Shown piece after piece: positions 39,811 through 51,286 of a stretch of 64,000 nt of DNA (position 1 is its first letter; every line of letters starts with the position of its first letter). Origin of the DNA: Gorsachius magnificus (lineage: Eukaryota > Chordata > Aves > Pelecaniformes > Ardeidae); NCBI GenBank assembly GCA_034008185.1, contig CM067109.1, positions 57,064,801-57,128,800 of the forward strand, written 5' to 3'. The notes below the pieces were generated by a model. That model worked only from the letters and a program-made list of their open reading frames with translations. It had not been told where the DNA came from and did no database searches. Both the position numbers and the translations under genes were made by a program.

Positions 39811-39886
39811 CCATTCCCTAAAAAGGGAAAGAAAATGCAGCTTTTCTGTATTTACACAGCCCCTTATACTGCTTAGGGCTGCATCT
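39811..39886 (+). repeat. Dispersed repeat pair B, copy 2
   Basis: Partner of 38111-38186. The match starts at ccattccctaaaaa and ends at gc/acatct, and flanks are unrelated. It is not CR1. Confidence 0.85.
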
Positions 39887-41565
39887 ACCCCCAAAGTATG
39901 TAGCAACCATTTATCTTACATCTGCTAAACAAAAATGTGCAGTACAAATGGGTTGCTGTGCACAGTGTCTGCAGGTGAGAGAAGGAGCAGATGCAGGGGG
40001 ATGCTGTAACATGCACTGCCCAAGGAATCAGGTGTTGTCAGAGCCACTGCCCACTCCTGGCATCTTCCCCGGGGGTGTATGGGAACCTCATAGCGCTTTG
40101 GGAACCCCATAGACCAGATCTGTACCTGCTGTTTGCTTTGGGGGGAACAGTGACTGTCCATATGGGTGATTTTTTTCACATTGGAGAGAAAGCTTTTGAA
40201 AAGGCAATAGGGGATCTCTGAGGAAGCAACCCCAAGGTGGCTTGGTAGAGTTGGAGGGTTCAGGCAGGATATGGGAGGGGAGGCTGTGCATCAAAGGCAA
40301 GCAGTATATTTATATATTTAACATCAGTCTGACTGCCGATGTGTCCAAGTTAAGCAAGTGCTTACATATGTTTGGAAACTGACACAAGCTCTGTGGTCAA
40401 GTGAAATGAGATTAAAGAAGAAATAATATGTGCTCTGGGGAGTCTAAAGAGGATAGGTGTGATGTGCTGCTGGGTGAAGGACTGACTCAACACAGTCCCT
40501 GACAGCTCTTAGGACTCTTGCTTGCAGCCTGGATGCTAGGAATTAGTATCAGGAATGGAAATTGTCTGATATATGTTGCCACTAGGTTGGAGGATTTTTT
40601 TCCAGGTCATCTATGGCATAATGTTTGATATATTGCTGTCCTAGCTTGTTTTGTTGGATTTTTTAAGATTTTCTTTCTCTCTCTGTTTCACTTGTTTCTG
40701 GCATTGCATTCCAGGTTTCTGAGACTCCTGCACCCCATTTTACTCTCCTGATCTTGGTGTTGACATGTTAGCAAAGTCTCCAGGACCAGGATTCTGCTTC
40801 ACTGTGATTTATTCACTGTTGCCTCCTTCTTCTACATGTTGTTTCTTTGGCTTTTTTTTTTTTTTGCCTCCTCGTGCATTTTAAGCTTGTCATTGCATCC
40901 TTTCTTTTGTTTTTATAGAGAAGATCATGTTTTAAGCCCTGCTCCTAAAACATCCATCCAGAGAGTAATTTTGAAACAATCCCATTGAGACTGCTCGTAT
41001 GTTTAAATGTAGCTTTACTCTTAGCACTTTTTTGAATCAGCAGATCTGCCCATGTTAGTTTTACTATTTAGGAGTGTCTTTATTTATAGTTTTCTTCTTT
41101 GAAACCAGAAATGCTTCAGAAGTTTTTGGCCGCGATGCGTTTCTTTTATGTATTGCTTTAAAATATAAATTATAAAAATGAAGTAAAAAAGTTTTAATCA
41201 GTAAAACAACTAAGTATCCCTGCAGCATATTCCTGCCTGTGTGAATTATCTTGTCAGTCAAATAGTCTGCGTACAGCTATCAGTTCTGGAGGGCAATACT
41301 TACTTAAAGTGCTTTACACTGGTATAACATCTTTGTCTGAGGATTGCTAATAATTTTAAAGCGGTGATTAAAAATGCTGTTAGGCACATGAAGTGGCGTT
41401 TCTGTGGGTACAGTGGGCTATCAAAAGGTTAAATGTCTCGCTTAACGAGTGAGCAGCCGTCTCAATCTCCTGACCTAGGCCCCAGAACAACCATTCCTTT
41501 ATAAATAAGGGGTGCAAAGGCAAAGCCTCTGACATTTATTATTCTGATGTCCCCTCTGTGCCCAG

Positions 41566-41831
41566 GACATTACATTTCTGTGGATACATCTTATGAGGGT
41601 GAGAAAGCAGTGCTGTCCAGCCCTGAGCTGTACTCGGAGGAGTGGAGCTGTGTCAGGCTGATTTATCAGATAGCAACGACTTCAGAGGCTTTGCCTGATC
41701 CCGCCAAGCTCAACCTGTACCTGCGGCGGCAAGGGGAGAGCTTTGATCATTTGCTGTGGTCAGCCAAGGAGTCCTCTGACAGCTGGCTGATAGCGAGCTT
41801 GGATTTAACGAACAGCACAAAGAAGTACAAG
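41566..41831 (+). CDS. MAMDC2: MAMDC2 exon 2: core of MAM domain 1
   Basis: The acceptor is ctctgtgcccag|ga and the donor is tacaag|gtaagc, giving 266 bases, phase 1 in and phase 0 out. The product reads HYISVDTS, then GEKAVLSSPELYSEEWSC, LNLYLRRQGESFDHLLWSAK and DSWLIASLDLTNSTKKYK. This is the central beta-sandwich of MAM1: the GHY(I/M)xVD opening, the Cys before the 'RLIYQ' strand, and the LLW...WLIASLDL strand typical of MAMDC2. NST is a potential N-glycosylation site. It lies after the 32.9-kb first intron, and a CR1 tail begins about 230 bases downstream in intron 2. Recognition is strong because nearly every block matches the remembered human protein. Confidence 0.95.
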
Positions 41832-42828
41832 GTAAGCCCGGTCCTGGAAGGTGCGGCGGGCCTGCTGGTGCGCCTGTTGGGTGGGATGTAGCGACTGATT
41901 CTCCAGCGTTGCCACTCTGGGCCCTGTTTTTGGCTTTCGCCTCTCTAGGGCTGGCAGCACCCATGTGAGTTGGTCCGACCCCTCCGTCCCTAGAACCAGC
42001 GAGCAGAGCTGGCCTGAGCCAGGCAGCTGGTGCTCTTCCCAGCAAAGGTGTGGTGCGGCTCATGGCGATAGGACGAGGGGAAGTGGCCTGCAGTTGCAGT
42101 AGGGCAGGTTTAGATTGGTTGTTAGGAAAAAATTTTTCACTGAAAGGGTTGTCAAGCATTGGAACGGGCTGCCCAGGGAAGTGGTGGAGTCCCCATCCCT
42201 GGAGGTATTTAAAAGACAGGTAGATGAGGTGCTTAGGGACATGGTTTAGTGGTGGGATGGCAGGGTTAGGTTAACGGTTGGACTGGATGATCTTAAAGGT
42301 CTTTTCCAACCTAAACGATTCTATGACTCTATGAAAGCACAGCCAGCCAAGCTGTGCTGTGCCGTGAGGATGCCTCACCTTGCAGCAGCCCTGCAGAGCT
42401 GCTGGCATCCTCCAGCAGGTATGGGACCTCCCGGGTCTCGGGTCCACAGCCATGGTCACTTGTTTCTGTCCTCTGCACCCTTCTGGGAGGAGTCAGAAGC
42501 TGACAGGAGAGTATTGCTACCCAAAACCCCTCGTGTCACAGCTCTCACGGTAATGTCCTGTATAGCCACAGCTGAGGAATCTAGAGTCCCCTACCCTTAT
42601 CGGAAGCGTGGGATTTTTTGGCCTTGTGTCGTTGTCCTTCAGTGTGCCTTCTGCCCTCTTCAATGCATTCTGCCAAGCTCTTCCTGCAAAAGCACCTCTC
42701 CCCTTGGTAAGGATGATCAGCCCCCCACATACATTTAATTTTTTCTCCTGTTTATCCTCTTCAAATGCCTGGAGTGATAATGAAAATACAGAAACCCTAA
42801 AATTTACAGTTTGGTTTACATTGTGCAG
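41832..42828 (+). other. MAMDC2: Intron 2
   Basis: A 997-bp intron with GT/AG ends. It holds a CR1 3' tail at 42064-42334. The remainder is unremarkable. Confidence 0.9.
42064..42334 (+). mobile_element. CR1 LINE 3' tail, + strand
   Basis: A 271-bp severely 5'-truncated CR1 begins at ggcgataggacgagggg and ends in 'ttccaacctaaacgattc' plus tatgactctatga. By hand alignment it is about 89% identical to the matching part of 35709-36250, so the same subfamily. It lies 232 bases after exon 2, in sense with the gene. Confidence 0.93.
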
Positions 42829-42913
42829 ATTGTACTGGAAGGTGAAATGGGACAAGATAAAGCTGCCAGTATAGCAGTTTTTGAAATTAAAATAACCCCT
42901 GGATATTGTATTG
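42829..42913 (+). CDS. MAMDC2: MAMDC2 exon 3: end of MAM domain 1
   Basis: This is a short exon of 85 bases, phase 0 in and phase 1 out, between acceptor ttgtgcag|att and donor attg|gtaagt. It reads IVLEGEMGQDKAASIAVFEI then KITPGYCI. It closes MAM1 with the 'xGxxxxxxIAxxEI...GYC' strand and the last conserved cysteine. It joins exon 4 to give I-E-C-D-F, so domain 1 runs directly into domain 2 with no linker. Too short to be seen as an ORF, it was found from the splice sites and the expected protein order. Confidence 0.93.
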
Positions 42914-43956
42914 GTAAGTACTGTCTGCTCAGCTCCTGTATTCTCTGCATAGAAAAAAAAATGCCTTGTTGGTAGTTTTAAAACTGAATTAAAGGCCTGG
43001 ATTTAGAAAAAACACAATTTTTTTTTTCCTCAGTGAAAAGTAGGCTGCCATATTCGGTATTGGTATTTTTTAAGCTAAGGTTGCTTAAAAAAACACGGTT
43101 CCCCACAACATCCTTCTCTCTAAATTGGAGAGCTATGGATTTGACGTGTGGACTGTTCAGTGGATAAGGAATTGGTTGGATCACACTAATACGTGTTTTT
43201 ATTCACCCATCTCTGTGGTATATATAGGCATTTCACATACGATAATTCATTCTAAAGCTATTCATTGTTCAAGCAGGAACAGTTGTTACATTTTCACAAA
43301 ATTGGACTGCTGCACATATTAGATGTAACAGCTGTGACATTATTTCTGCTGCCTGCCTGCTCATGCTTCCTTACAGTGGCATCTTGCAGGCTGCAGAGTC
43401 AAAACTCTGTTCATATTTACACTCACTGCTATTTCCTCATGACATTTGCCAAAAACTGCTGATGAAGTTCAGAAATTTCAGTGGCTAGGAGGCTGGAAGA
43501 CCTTTGCCTTTCTGGTGAGCTCTGGTGGAGTCCAACTCAATTGCCACAATTCTTTGGCTCTGTGAAGAAAACAAAGCAGTCTCATTACCACTATGAAATA
43601 TTAGTCCTGCTTTGCCTCCAGCCATCCCTGATTTACAAGTGGAAGTTCTGCTCTGACTATTTAATACTATGAAGTGGTATATTTTAAGTCTATTTTATTT
43701 GGTTCTAAATTACAGCAGTCCTATGTTGCCAAATAATGAAAAGATAGATTGGACCAAACAGGATGGAAATGTTCAAAATTTGTGGCTAAGTTTGCTTCCA
43801 TTTGTTGTAAGCTGTTAAGTGCCATGTCCAATTTTATAAATATAGGTGTTATCTGCACTGCCGTATGTAAAACAAGGCCAGTGCTTAGCAATGGCCTCTC
43901 TTCCAATGTCTGTAATGAAAATGTGTGCACTGAGCTGGCAATGTCTGCACTTGCAG
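42914..43956 (+). other. MAMDC2: Intron 3
   Basis: A 1043-bp GT/AG intron. No repeat or secondary feature was recognised. Confidence 0.9.
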
Positions 43957-44094
43957 AATGTGACTTTGAAGAAAATCATCTTTGTGGCTTTGTGAACCGC
44001 TGGAACCCCAACGTCAACTGGTTTGTTGGTGGAGGGAACATTCGCAATTCTCAGTCTATCCTGCCCAAAGACCACACACTTAACAGTGAACTGG
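43957..44094 (+). CDS. MAMDC2: MAMDC2 exon 4: start of MAM domain 2
   Basis: This exon has 138 bases, phase 1 in and phase 1 out, with acceptor cacttgcag|aatgt and donor gaactgg|gtaagc. It encodes ECDFEENHLCGFVNRWNPNV followed by NWFVGGGNIRN, SILPKDHTLNSEL. The CDFEE...LCGF start with two cysteines and the W-x-x-G-G region, then a 'DHT' turn, are the classic MAM N-terminal half. The stretch is almost identical to remembered human MAMDC2, which makes it the strongest single diagnostic exon. An upstream ATG-initiated open stretch from 43749 runs through the acceptor but is intronic. Confidence 0.96.
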
Positions 44095-46354
44095 GTAAGC
44101 AACAAATGTGAAACAGTAGTGGAAAATTTGAGTCTGTGATCCACGTATGACTCCTATACTGCAGATTATTATGTGAGTTCTTTCTTTTCTCCTGGCATTG
44201 GGTGGTGTAAGAATGACTTATGTGAAAAAAGAGATTAGAAAAAGACAGGGGGAATTTGCAGAAGTTCACACAAAGTTTCCCGTAAGCTTTATAATGAGGT
44301 TGTTATGCCCTTTGCTAGGCTTCAAAATTAATCAAAATAAGGACAAAACTTTGGATGGAGAGGGGGAAAGTTCATCTTTCTGTGGATTCTAAAAGTATGG
44401 GCCACGGTATGTTTCAAAATCTTGTACTGCCGCTATGTACACCTGGCAAGGGTTTTTTTGCAGTAGCTATTGGGAAAGTTGAGTACGAAAGCTAAGGGAT
44501 TGAAACATGTTTGGAGGACCTTGGGTGAAATTGCACAGTTGAGGAGTTTTGATTCTTTCAGTCAAATGTGGTGCTGTTAATACAGTCCGTCAGAGGCAGA
44601 ATGCTGTAAAGACTTAAAAGGATTTTCAGCACTTGCCCCGTATGAAATACATGTCCCAGGTACCTTGTTAAGAGGAGAACCTTTTATGTAGTGGTAGAGA
44701 AGGGCTGCAGGATATCTTAGCCTTCAACGTAGTGTTGCACGAAGTACCACAGCAGGTGCCAGTCAGGAGAGCTGGCTGCTGAAGGACACCGTGCCTTTCG
44801 GATAACGTGATGCTTGTGATGGTGCAAGGAATTGCACCATGAAAAGCAGGTTTGATCCTCTTTCCTTAACTCATGCCGCTGTGCCTTTTCGTTTATTTCA
44901 CAATTGTGTGAGTTGAGTACAGAGTGTCAGACCGGCACAGCATCACCCTACAGCACCTAAATGCTGGTAAAATTTTGAGGGTAGTTTAACTCACCGCAAC
45001 TTCAACAGCAGACCGTGGCTCTACCTATTCAATAAAGTAGCGTATGTGATAGGAAATGTCACCAACTGGGAGGGATCTGTTTTCTTGTAGCCACAGTGTT
45101 TCTTTTTCACACCAAACCCTCACTGCTGACCATCAACTGAGAAGACCCCAAGAAGCCAAAAGTCACAGAAGAGTTTTCTTTTCTCAAGAATTGTGCTACA
45201 AAGGTACATCAGCCAGGGAGATCATAATTAAGCTATGAAATATGGCAAAACTGCAGAGCAAAAATGAAGGCCAAAACTTCTCAGGCAAGTACCACCAGTC
45301 CCCTGGCAGTGGACAAGCTGGAGAAGACCCACAGCCAAGCAAACCCTTTCCCCTCCTTCCTGTGGAGTGGAGCGAGAAGTGACATCTCCAGGTTTGAGAA
45401 CACTAATAGCTGATTAATGTAGTGGTGTAGACACAAACCTAATGGCACAGTTTGCAGTGTCCATGTTGAAGTACCCTGTCAGTTTGACACTTCATTCTCC
45501 TCTAAGTTTTCTACTTGTGAAGAACCATTTTTCTGTTCATCAACTGATACTGTTTGATGCTGTGTTTCTGGGAGTGTGGAAGAAGAAAAACTACAGATGC
45601 GCAGCATATCTGTGTCCTGTTTCAACCAAGGTAGCTCTCTCAAAATCAAAGTCTGAAAAGCTGTACCCTTTGAAAATCCTGCAGGTCGTATTGGCTGTTG
45701 AGCAGGAGGGAGTCTACTAATCTGTAATGCATTTTTCTGGTTATTAACATCTCCCAAAAGTCTTTTTTAAGGATTTTACAAAAAAACCCAGTCTATTCAA
45801 TACAGGTAAAACATTTAGAAACCAAATTCTAGATAGACCAAGCAGAATTATACAAGCAGTGAAATGTGCAGAATAAAGGTTATTTGCCAATTCATTTGAT
45901 AGATTAAATGAACTGCTGAGTAAAACCTGTGAGGAAACACATGGCTTATAGTCCTGTTCATTTACTTGGGTTGCCTCAGTAAAACTTGCACTTGGAAAAA
46001 GCCTAAATACTATGGGAGGCAGGGAATTTACTCAGTCGTAACATATTCTTCCATTTATGAATGGCTCCCAAATTTCAGAGTTTATTACTTTCTTTAATTT
46101 AAAGGTTTCAATTAAAGACTTAGAAAGAGCTGAGACTGACTGTACTGCCAGTGGTATCTTAGCCAAACAACTTTGGATTGTACATAGGAGAAAAGGAGAA
46201 AAAAAATCTCAGAATTACTAAAATTTCCTAGGAATCAACCATCGTTGTCCAGGTTGTAGAGATACATGTCACATTCCTGCCCATCTCCTGATACTTCTTG
46301 TAAGTGGTGTTCTTTAAAGAGTGTCCTTATACCAAGTTTCTTTTATACTTTTAG
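44095..46354 (+). other. MAMDC2: Intron 4
   Basis: A 2260-bp GT/AG intron. I saw no known repeat. Small ORFs on both strands (for example 45442-45720 + and 45479-45757 -) have no recognisable features. Confidence 0.88.
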
Positions 46355-46611
46355 GTCACTACATGTATGTGGACTCTGTTTACGTCAAACATTTTCAGGA
46401 AGTGGCCCAGCTGATCTCACCAAAGACCACGGCCCCAATGTCTGGCTGCTTATCTTTTTATTATCAACTTAAGCAGGAGAGTAGCATTGTTTTTACTGTT
46501 TACTTGAGAGACACAACTGGCTTTTATGAAGAGATCTGGAAAACAGACAGCACACTGAGTGCAGACTGGGCGCTAGCAGAAGTTGACTTCAATGCACCCT
46601 ACCCCATGGAG
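46355..46611 (+). CDS. MAMDC2: MAMDC2 exon 5: core of MAM domain 2
   Basis: This exon has 257 bases, phase 1 in and phase 0 out, with acceptor acttttag|gtcac and donor atggag|gtaaag. It reads GHYMYVDSVYVKHFQEVAQL, ISPKTTAPMSGCLSFYYQL, VFTVYLRDTTGFYEEIWK, LAEVDFNAPYPME. It has the GHYMYVD opening, the Cys before 'LSFYYQ', and an EEIWK...W...AEVDF strand, all standard for the MAM core. The match to human MAMDC2 is high over the first half and looser over the tip loop (around 46550), as expected for a surface loop. Confidence 0.95.
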
Positions 46612-47224
46612 GTAAAGCAATTGTTCCTGTGCAGACCAGCTACAAATTCCAGGTTACATCAGACTCAGGCCAAGTCGGGAACGCGGCAGTGGCTGTCCAG
46701 TATCTGAAAGATGGTTATAAAGATGCTGTTTTTTCCTTTGTCCACTGCAAGAGCCAAGGAAGAATCACTTTCCATAGCAGTGGTTGATTTTCAGCAAAGA
46801 TGAAGTCAGATGGTGAAGTGCTTGAACAGAATACCTTGGGAGGTAGAGTCCTACTAATGGGAAGTCTTTCGGTTCCTACTAAATAATGTCAACGTTCTCC
46901 CATATTTCTGTGACTTGATGATCCATTTCTGAGGATGCTGAGTATCATAAAATAATGCGTGCCTCCCACTGGAGAAGAAAAATTTTAAAAAATATTCAAG
47001 CTCTATTCTTTGCCTTATACAATCCTGCAATTCCATCTATCCGTGCTTTCATGAGATAGAGTCCAAACTTGGGTCCTAACAGTACAGTACAGTAGTCCTT
47101 AGATGTAAAAGCCATCTCTCTAGGGTTACTACAGTTAATTTCAAGAGTGTCAGAAAGAAACGGATTTTTTTATTCCCCAGTGTTTACTGAAAAAAACCCC
47201 AAACCTGAGAAGATTGGAATAAAC

Positions 47225-47455
47225 ATTTTTATATACATACATATATATATATATATATGTATTAACCCCCCCACACATATACACATTGTATCTTTATATA
47301 TATGTAAAATATATATTCTTTTATCTAATACACATATAAATATCTTAGAAGATTGGCATAAACAGTGTATATGTATTATATATACATATATATACTTATG
47401 TATACATATATATACTTACAGATATATACTAATTTTTAATATATATGCTCTTTCC

Positions 47456-47488
<33 letters not shown>

Positions 47489-47490
47489 TC
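47225..47490. repeat. AT-rich (TA)n/(ATAC)n microsatellite block
   Basis: About 265 bases are dominated by TA, ATAC and a terminal (CA)n run. The words 'agaagattgg.ataaaca' occur at 47208 and again at 47347, which suggests a 139-bp internal duplication before further expansion. The sequence 'tatacatatatatactta' occurs twice near 47381-47420. Confidence 0.85.
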
Positions 47491-47869
47491 TAGTACTAGG
47501 ATTACAAATAAATTGGCTTTTATTCTACTTGCTCTAACCCAACATAAGTTACTTGCTAATTCACTGTAAGCCTGCAGATTTTCAGAAATGATTAGGGGTA
47601 AAGCTAATTTTCATCGGATGTTAGATAATCCTTTTATACGCTGTAAAGTCAGCGACCAAGTCATTAATTTGAATTGTCAGGCTCCAAATGGTATGGGAAA
47701 GGAGATTAGATCTGATAAGGTCTCATAATACTGAATAGTAAGAGAATTATTCATTTAATAAATACAAAGTAACATGCAAGGGGAAAACCAGTCCTAGCAG
47801 TATAGATGGAAATTAATTACTGATCACTTAGAGCTTGATGTTTCTGTGGCTAGTTTTGTGAAAATATCC

Positions 47870-48500
47870 TCCTGGTTCTTAGTGGCATTCATAAAACCAT
47901 CCAGAATGTTGGAAACTATCTATACTGGAATAAATAGCAAAACAGAGGATGTCGTACCATTGGATGAATGCACAGGGTACCCCTGTGTTCAGCAGAGTAT
48001 ACAACTCCAACCCTCTCAGATAAAAAACAATATCATAGACCTACAAGAGGAAGATGGGGATAATCAAAGGTATGGAGAAGTTACATTAAAGAAATAACAG
48101 TTTTCAGCCTGTAAAAAAAATACTGAAGTAGAATGTGGTAGAGGTTCATAAAAATCATGAATGACACAGAAAAGATTAGCTGTTCCCCTTTTCTCATAAT
48201 TTATGTTGCTGTTCCAGATTCTTAACTAACAGGTAACAGTTTTAAAATAAACCAAAGGGAAGAGGTTTTTTCCTACATCGCATAACTGTAGAACTCAATT
48301 CCACAGCGTACTATGGATACCATTATTCTGATCAGTTAAAAAACTGAATAGATGAATTAATGGGAAACAAAGAGTCCATCAGGAATGCAATGTGAGGGAA
48401 GAAGAACTGAAAACTTGTTCTTTCTGTAGGTGACCTCTGTTGGAAACAGGACACTGGGCTATATGGGCCTTTATTCTGCTCCAGGAATTTTTGTGTAATC
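47870..48500 (+). mobile_element. Ancient CR1/L3-like LINE remnant, + strand
   Basis: Landmarks in order are 'aatcaaaggtatggagaag' (48063), 'gtagaggttcataaaaatcatgaatga' (48138), 'taacaggtaacag.tttaaaa' (48228), 'tgaatagatgaattaatggg' (48344) and 'aggacactgggctatatgg.cctt' (48448). This is the order seen in old CR1/L3-type 3' ends of amniotes. It is much more diverged than the other CR1 copies, so a pre-avian insertion is plausible. Confidence 0.75.
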
Positions 48501-49443
48501 CAACACAGTCATTACTTTAGAGATCACTTTATAGAAATAAGATAAACTTTGCATACAGTTTCTTCAGTTGCTTCAAGGGGGTCTTCCTCTCCATTTCATC
48601 TAGCTAAAGGACATCCCTCCTCATTCTTTCACAGCTCTCCTATTCTGGCTCCTATCCCTAGGCGAGACATTACAGGCATTGCTTTCACTGAACAGGATCT
48701 CTGGAAGCATTTGTCCTTATATCCTTGTTTTGTCCCTGGGGTTGCCTTGTGATTCAGGGCTTTTCTCAGTTTTCCTGTAACTCAGACCTTTGATACTTGA
48801 GAGAAATTTTAAGACACTTCCTCAAGAGTTATGGACTGTCATCCACTTGAGGAAATTATGTCCCTTGGGAATGGCTAAGTACAAACATTGTTTGATTTTT
48901 GTGGTAAACAAAACACAGTGACAGATTTTCTGGTTCTTATCTTGACTAAATTTTTTAAAGGAAATCTTCCCTGCTAGCTGATGCCAAGGCATTGGTTTCA
49001 GAGTCTGAGGATGTTTAGAGAAAACAGTAAAACTTAATATTGTAACAGCAGCGTAATCCACAGAGTTTGTTCTTAGCTCTTGATCCAGTTAGATTCTAGA
49101 TACAGCAATAATTAGGCAGCTTTGGAGTTCTAGTCAGTACAGATTGATGACCCTGAATACTGGCTTTGTATGGTATCATGACAGGTAGCCTTACTGCATC
49201 TTTAAAAACTGATGCTTCATAAAGCAGTAGAAGAGCTATGTCCCACTTGATTTTTCCTTGACTTGAGTGCGCAAGATTTGGTGCCAGGGTCAGGCTCTGA
49301 TTTGTATCCCTAATAAGTGATATAATTTAATTTGTCCCAACAACTGTCTGAGATGCCCTGGAGTCAGAATTGTGTAATAAGATATATACCAAAATTATTG
49401 TTGTGTGTATGGTAGATGAATAACAAATGATTGTAATTTCCAG

Positions 49444-49537
49444 GTAATATTTGAAGTTGCTTTCAATAGCGCCAAGGGAGGTTACGTTGCCCTTGATGAC
49501 ATTTCTTTCTCTCCAGTTTACTGCAGCAATCAGACAG
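49444..49537 (+). CDS. MAMDC2: MAMDC2 exon 6: end of MAM domain 2
   Basis: This exon has 94 bases, phase 0 in and phase 1 out, with acceptor atttccag|gta and donor cagacag|gtatga. It reads VIFEVAFNSAKGGYVALDDI, SFSPVYCSNQT. It carries the 'FEVAFN..KGGYVALDDISF' signature, the most recognisable C-terminal motif of MAM domains (G-x-x-A-L/I-D-D-I), followed by the last Cys. NQT is a potential N-glycosylation site in the short linker to MAM3. It has the same length and phase as exon 9, its counterpart in MAM3. Confidence 0.95.
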
Positions 49538-51286
49538 GTATGAGTTCTCATTGCTATTTACCTTCCCTGTTTTCCCCTTTTGCTTTGCCCCTCTGAATCG
49601 TCTGCCAGTACTTGCAATATTTGGTAGTGATGTGCAGATGCTACCTTCTCAACTGGCTAGCACTGTTGGGCTCCTCTTGCTCCTAAACAACAAAACAGCA
49701 GATAAACACTAGTGCCATTAATTTGATCTAGAAACCAGTCCTTTATGCTTCCTCTTCAAAGACCTTGCCTCAGGGATCTACAACTGGAGGCCTGGACTGA
49801 ATGCTGTAATTGCATCGCTGCAGCTTTTGAACAAATTATCACTTGCAGGCCTGTCACAGAGAGTTGGGACTTCCCCAGGTGTGACGATATGAGGAAGAAA
49901 ATGTCCTGGGCTTTTCATTATTGCTGATGTAGGGAATATCTTCTTCCATACCACATGCCCTGAGGTGTTCTTCAGAGCCAAAACAGGACCCTTGCCTTCC
50001 TACCTTCACTCCTCTGGGAGGCATTGTTTATCTCAGAGAGAAGAATGTCTGTCAGGATTTTATTAGGTTTTCGCAGCAGCCGAAGTCAGCTGAACCCACG
50101 TGACCTCTGCTGTAGAGGCATTTGGGATGAAGGACTTTGTCATTTGTGACTGCAGCCTCTTAAGTAACTGGTTGCTTGTCCTGGTTTTGGCTGGGATAGA
50201 GTTAATTTTCTTCACAGAAGCTAGCATAGTGCTGTGCTTTGGATTTAGTACTAGAAGAATGTTGATAACACGCTGATGTTTTTAGTTGTTGCCAAGCAGT
50301 GCTCAGACTGCTCAAGGACTTTTTGAGCTTCTCCTGCTCGGCCAGGTGCATAACAAGCTGGGAGTACAGCACAGCTAGGACCCAAACTGTCCAAAGAGCT
50401 ATTCCATACCATAGAACGTCATGCTCGGGGGGGTTGGTGGGTCGGTCGGTCGCTCGGGTACTGATCGCTGCTCGGGACGGGCTGGGCATCGGTCGGCGGG
50501 TGGTGAGCAATTGCATTGTGCATCATTCGTTTTGTATATTCTGTATATTTTGTTATCATTCTCATTATTACTATTATTATTATTTTCTCTTATTAAACTG
50601 TCTTTATCTCAGCCCTCGGCTCTAACCTTTTTTCCCTTTCCCGATTCTCTCCCCCATCCCACTGAGGGAGGGGGGGGAGTGAGCGAGCGGCTGCGTGGTG
50701 CTTAGTTGCCAGCCGGGTTAAACCACGACATTGCTTGAGTTTTACTGTAGCACTAAGCTAAGTGATCAAGGAAGAAGAGATTTTTTTTGCCCTTTTTAAT
50801 CTGCTTGGAGTCTCTGTTAGCTTTACCTGCACTCCTCAATAGGAGGTAGATTCCAGATGTATTATTAATCCACAACTCTTGGATGAGTAAATCTAGCTGA
50901 TTCATTAGCTCCTCAATGCCTGTTCAGGTTTGGCTTTGTTTTGCAACAAAAATCCTGAGTTACGTTTGCAGTATACCATGGACTGGAGCTGTGTGCTCAT
51001 CTGTGTTTTCCATTTTAATTTTCAGATGGCTTATATATGTTGAGGTATGGGATAAATTTTACCCTATTTTCTGGCCCAGCCCTGATTTAGTCACACTATC
51101 ATGGCCCAAGTTCAGATCTACTCTGACTGGTAAATTTTATAGGTTCAGCTAGAGCTTTGCCTACTAACTCTGATTTTGAAGTTTTGTGGGTTTTTTTTCT
51201 GTTTGAGAAATGAATCCCTGTGCTTCAAATACCTGTGCTTATTATACTGTGCTCTTCCTAACAGAACATATGCATCTATCTTTTAG
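49538..51286 (+). other. MAMDC2: Intron 6
   Basis: A 1749-bp GT/AG intron. Almost a third of it is the solo LTR at 50177-50730. Confidence 0.92.
50177..50730 (+). mobile_element. Solo LTR of an endogenous retrovirus-like element
   Basis: This 554-bp element starts TGTCCTGGTTTTGG and ends AAACCACGACA, with imperfect terminal inverted repeats and TG...CA ends. It is flanked on both sides by the 5-bp direct repeat TTGCT (50172-50176 and 50731-50735), a perfect target-site duplication. The 5-bp duplication suits an ERVL-type element, but that assignment is an inference. It has an ATTAAA polyadenylation-type hexamer at 50592-50597, followed by a CT-rich end, and an ACGTCA half CRE-like site at 50416-50421. 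No internal viral genes are present, so it arose by LTR-LTR recombination. I recognise the type from bird genomes but do not assign a family name. Confidence 0.93.

Larger units (their letters stand above)
36251..41565 (+). other. MAMDC2: Intron 1, part D
   Basis: Intronic up to the exon 2 acceptor. It contains the 76-bp repeat pair B (38111-38186 and 39811-39886), a possible ancient amniote repeat fragment near 38700-38850, and a T tract at 40852-40865. No coding exon was recognised. Confidence 0.55.
46612..49443 (+). other. MAMDC2: Intron 5
   Basis: A 2832-bp GT/AG intron with an AT dinucleotide-rich block (47225-47490) and an ancient CR1/L3-like fragment (about 47870-48500). Confidence 0.9.

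Noticed and set aside
43749..43956. ATG-initiated extension upstream of exon 4
   Set aside because: The frame happens to be open through the intron, but the acceptor at 43955-43956 and the match of the joined protein show this part is intronic.
47147..47569. 140-residue Ile/Tyr/His-rich open frame
   Set aside because: It is a translation of the TA/ATAC/CA microsatellite block, not a gene.
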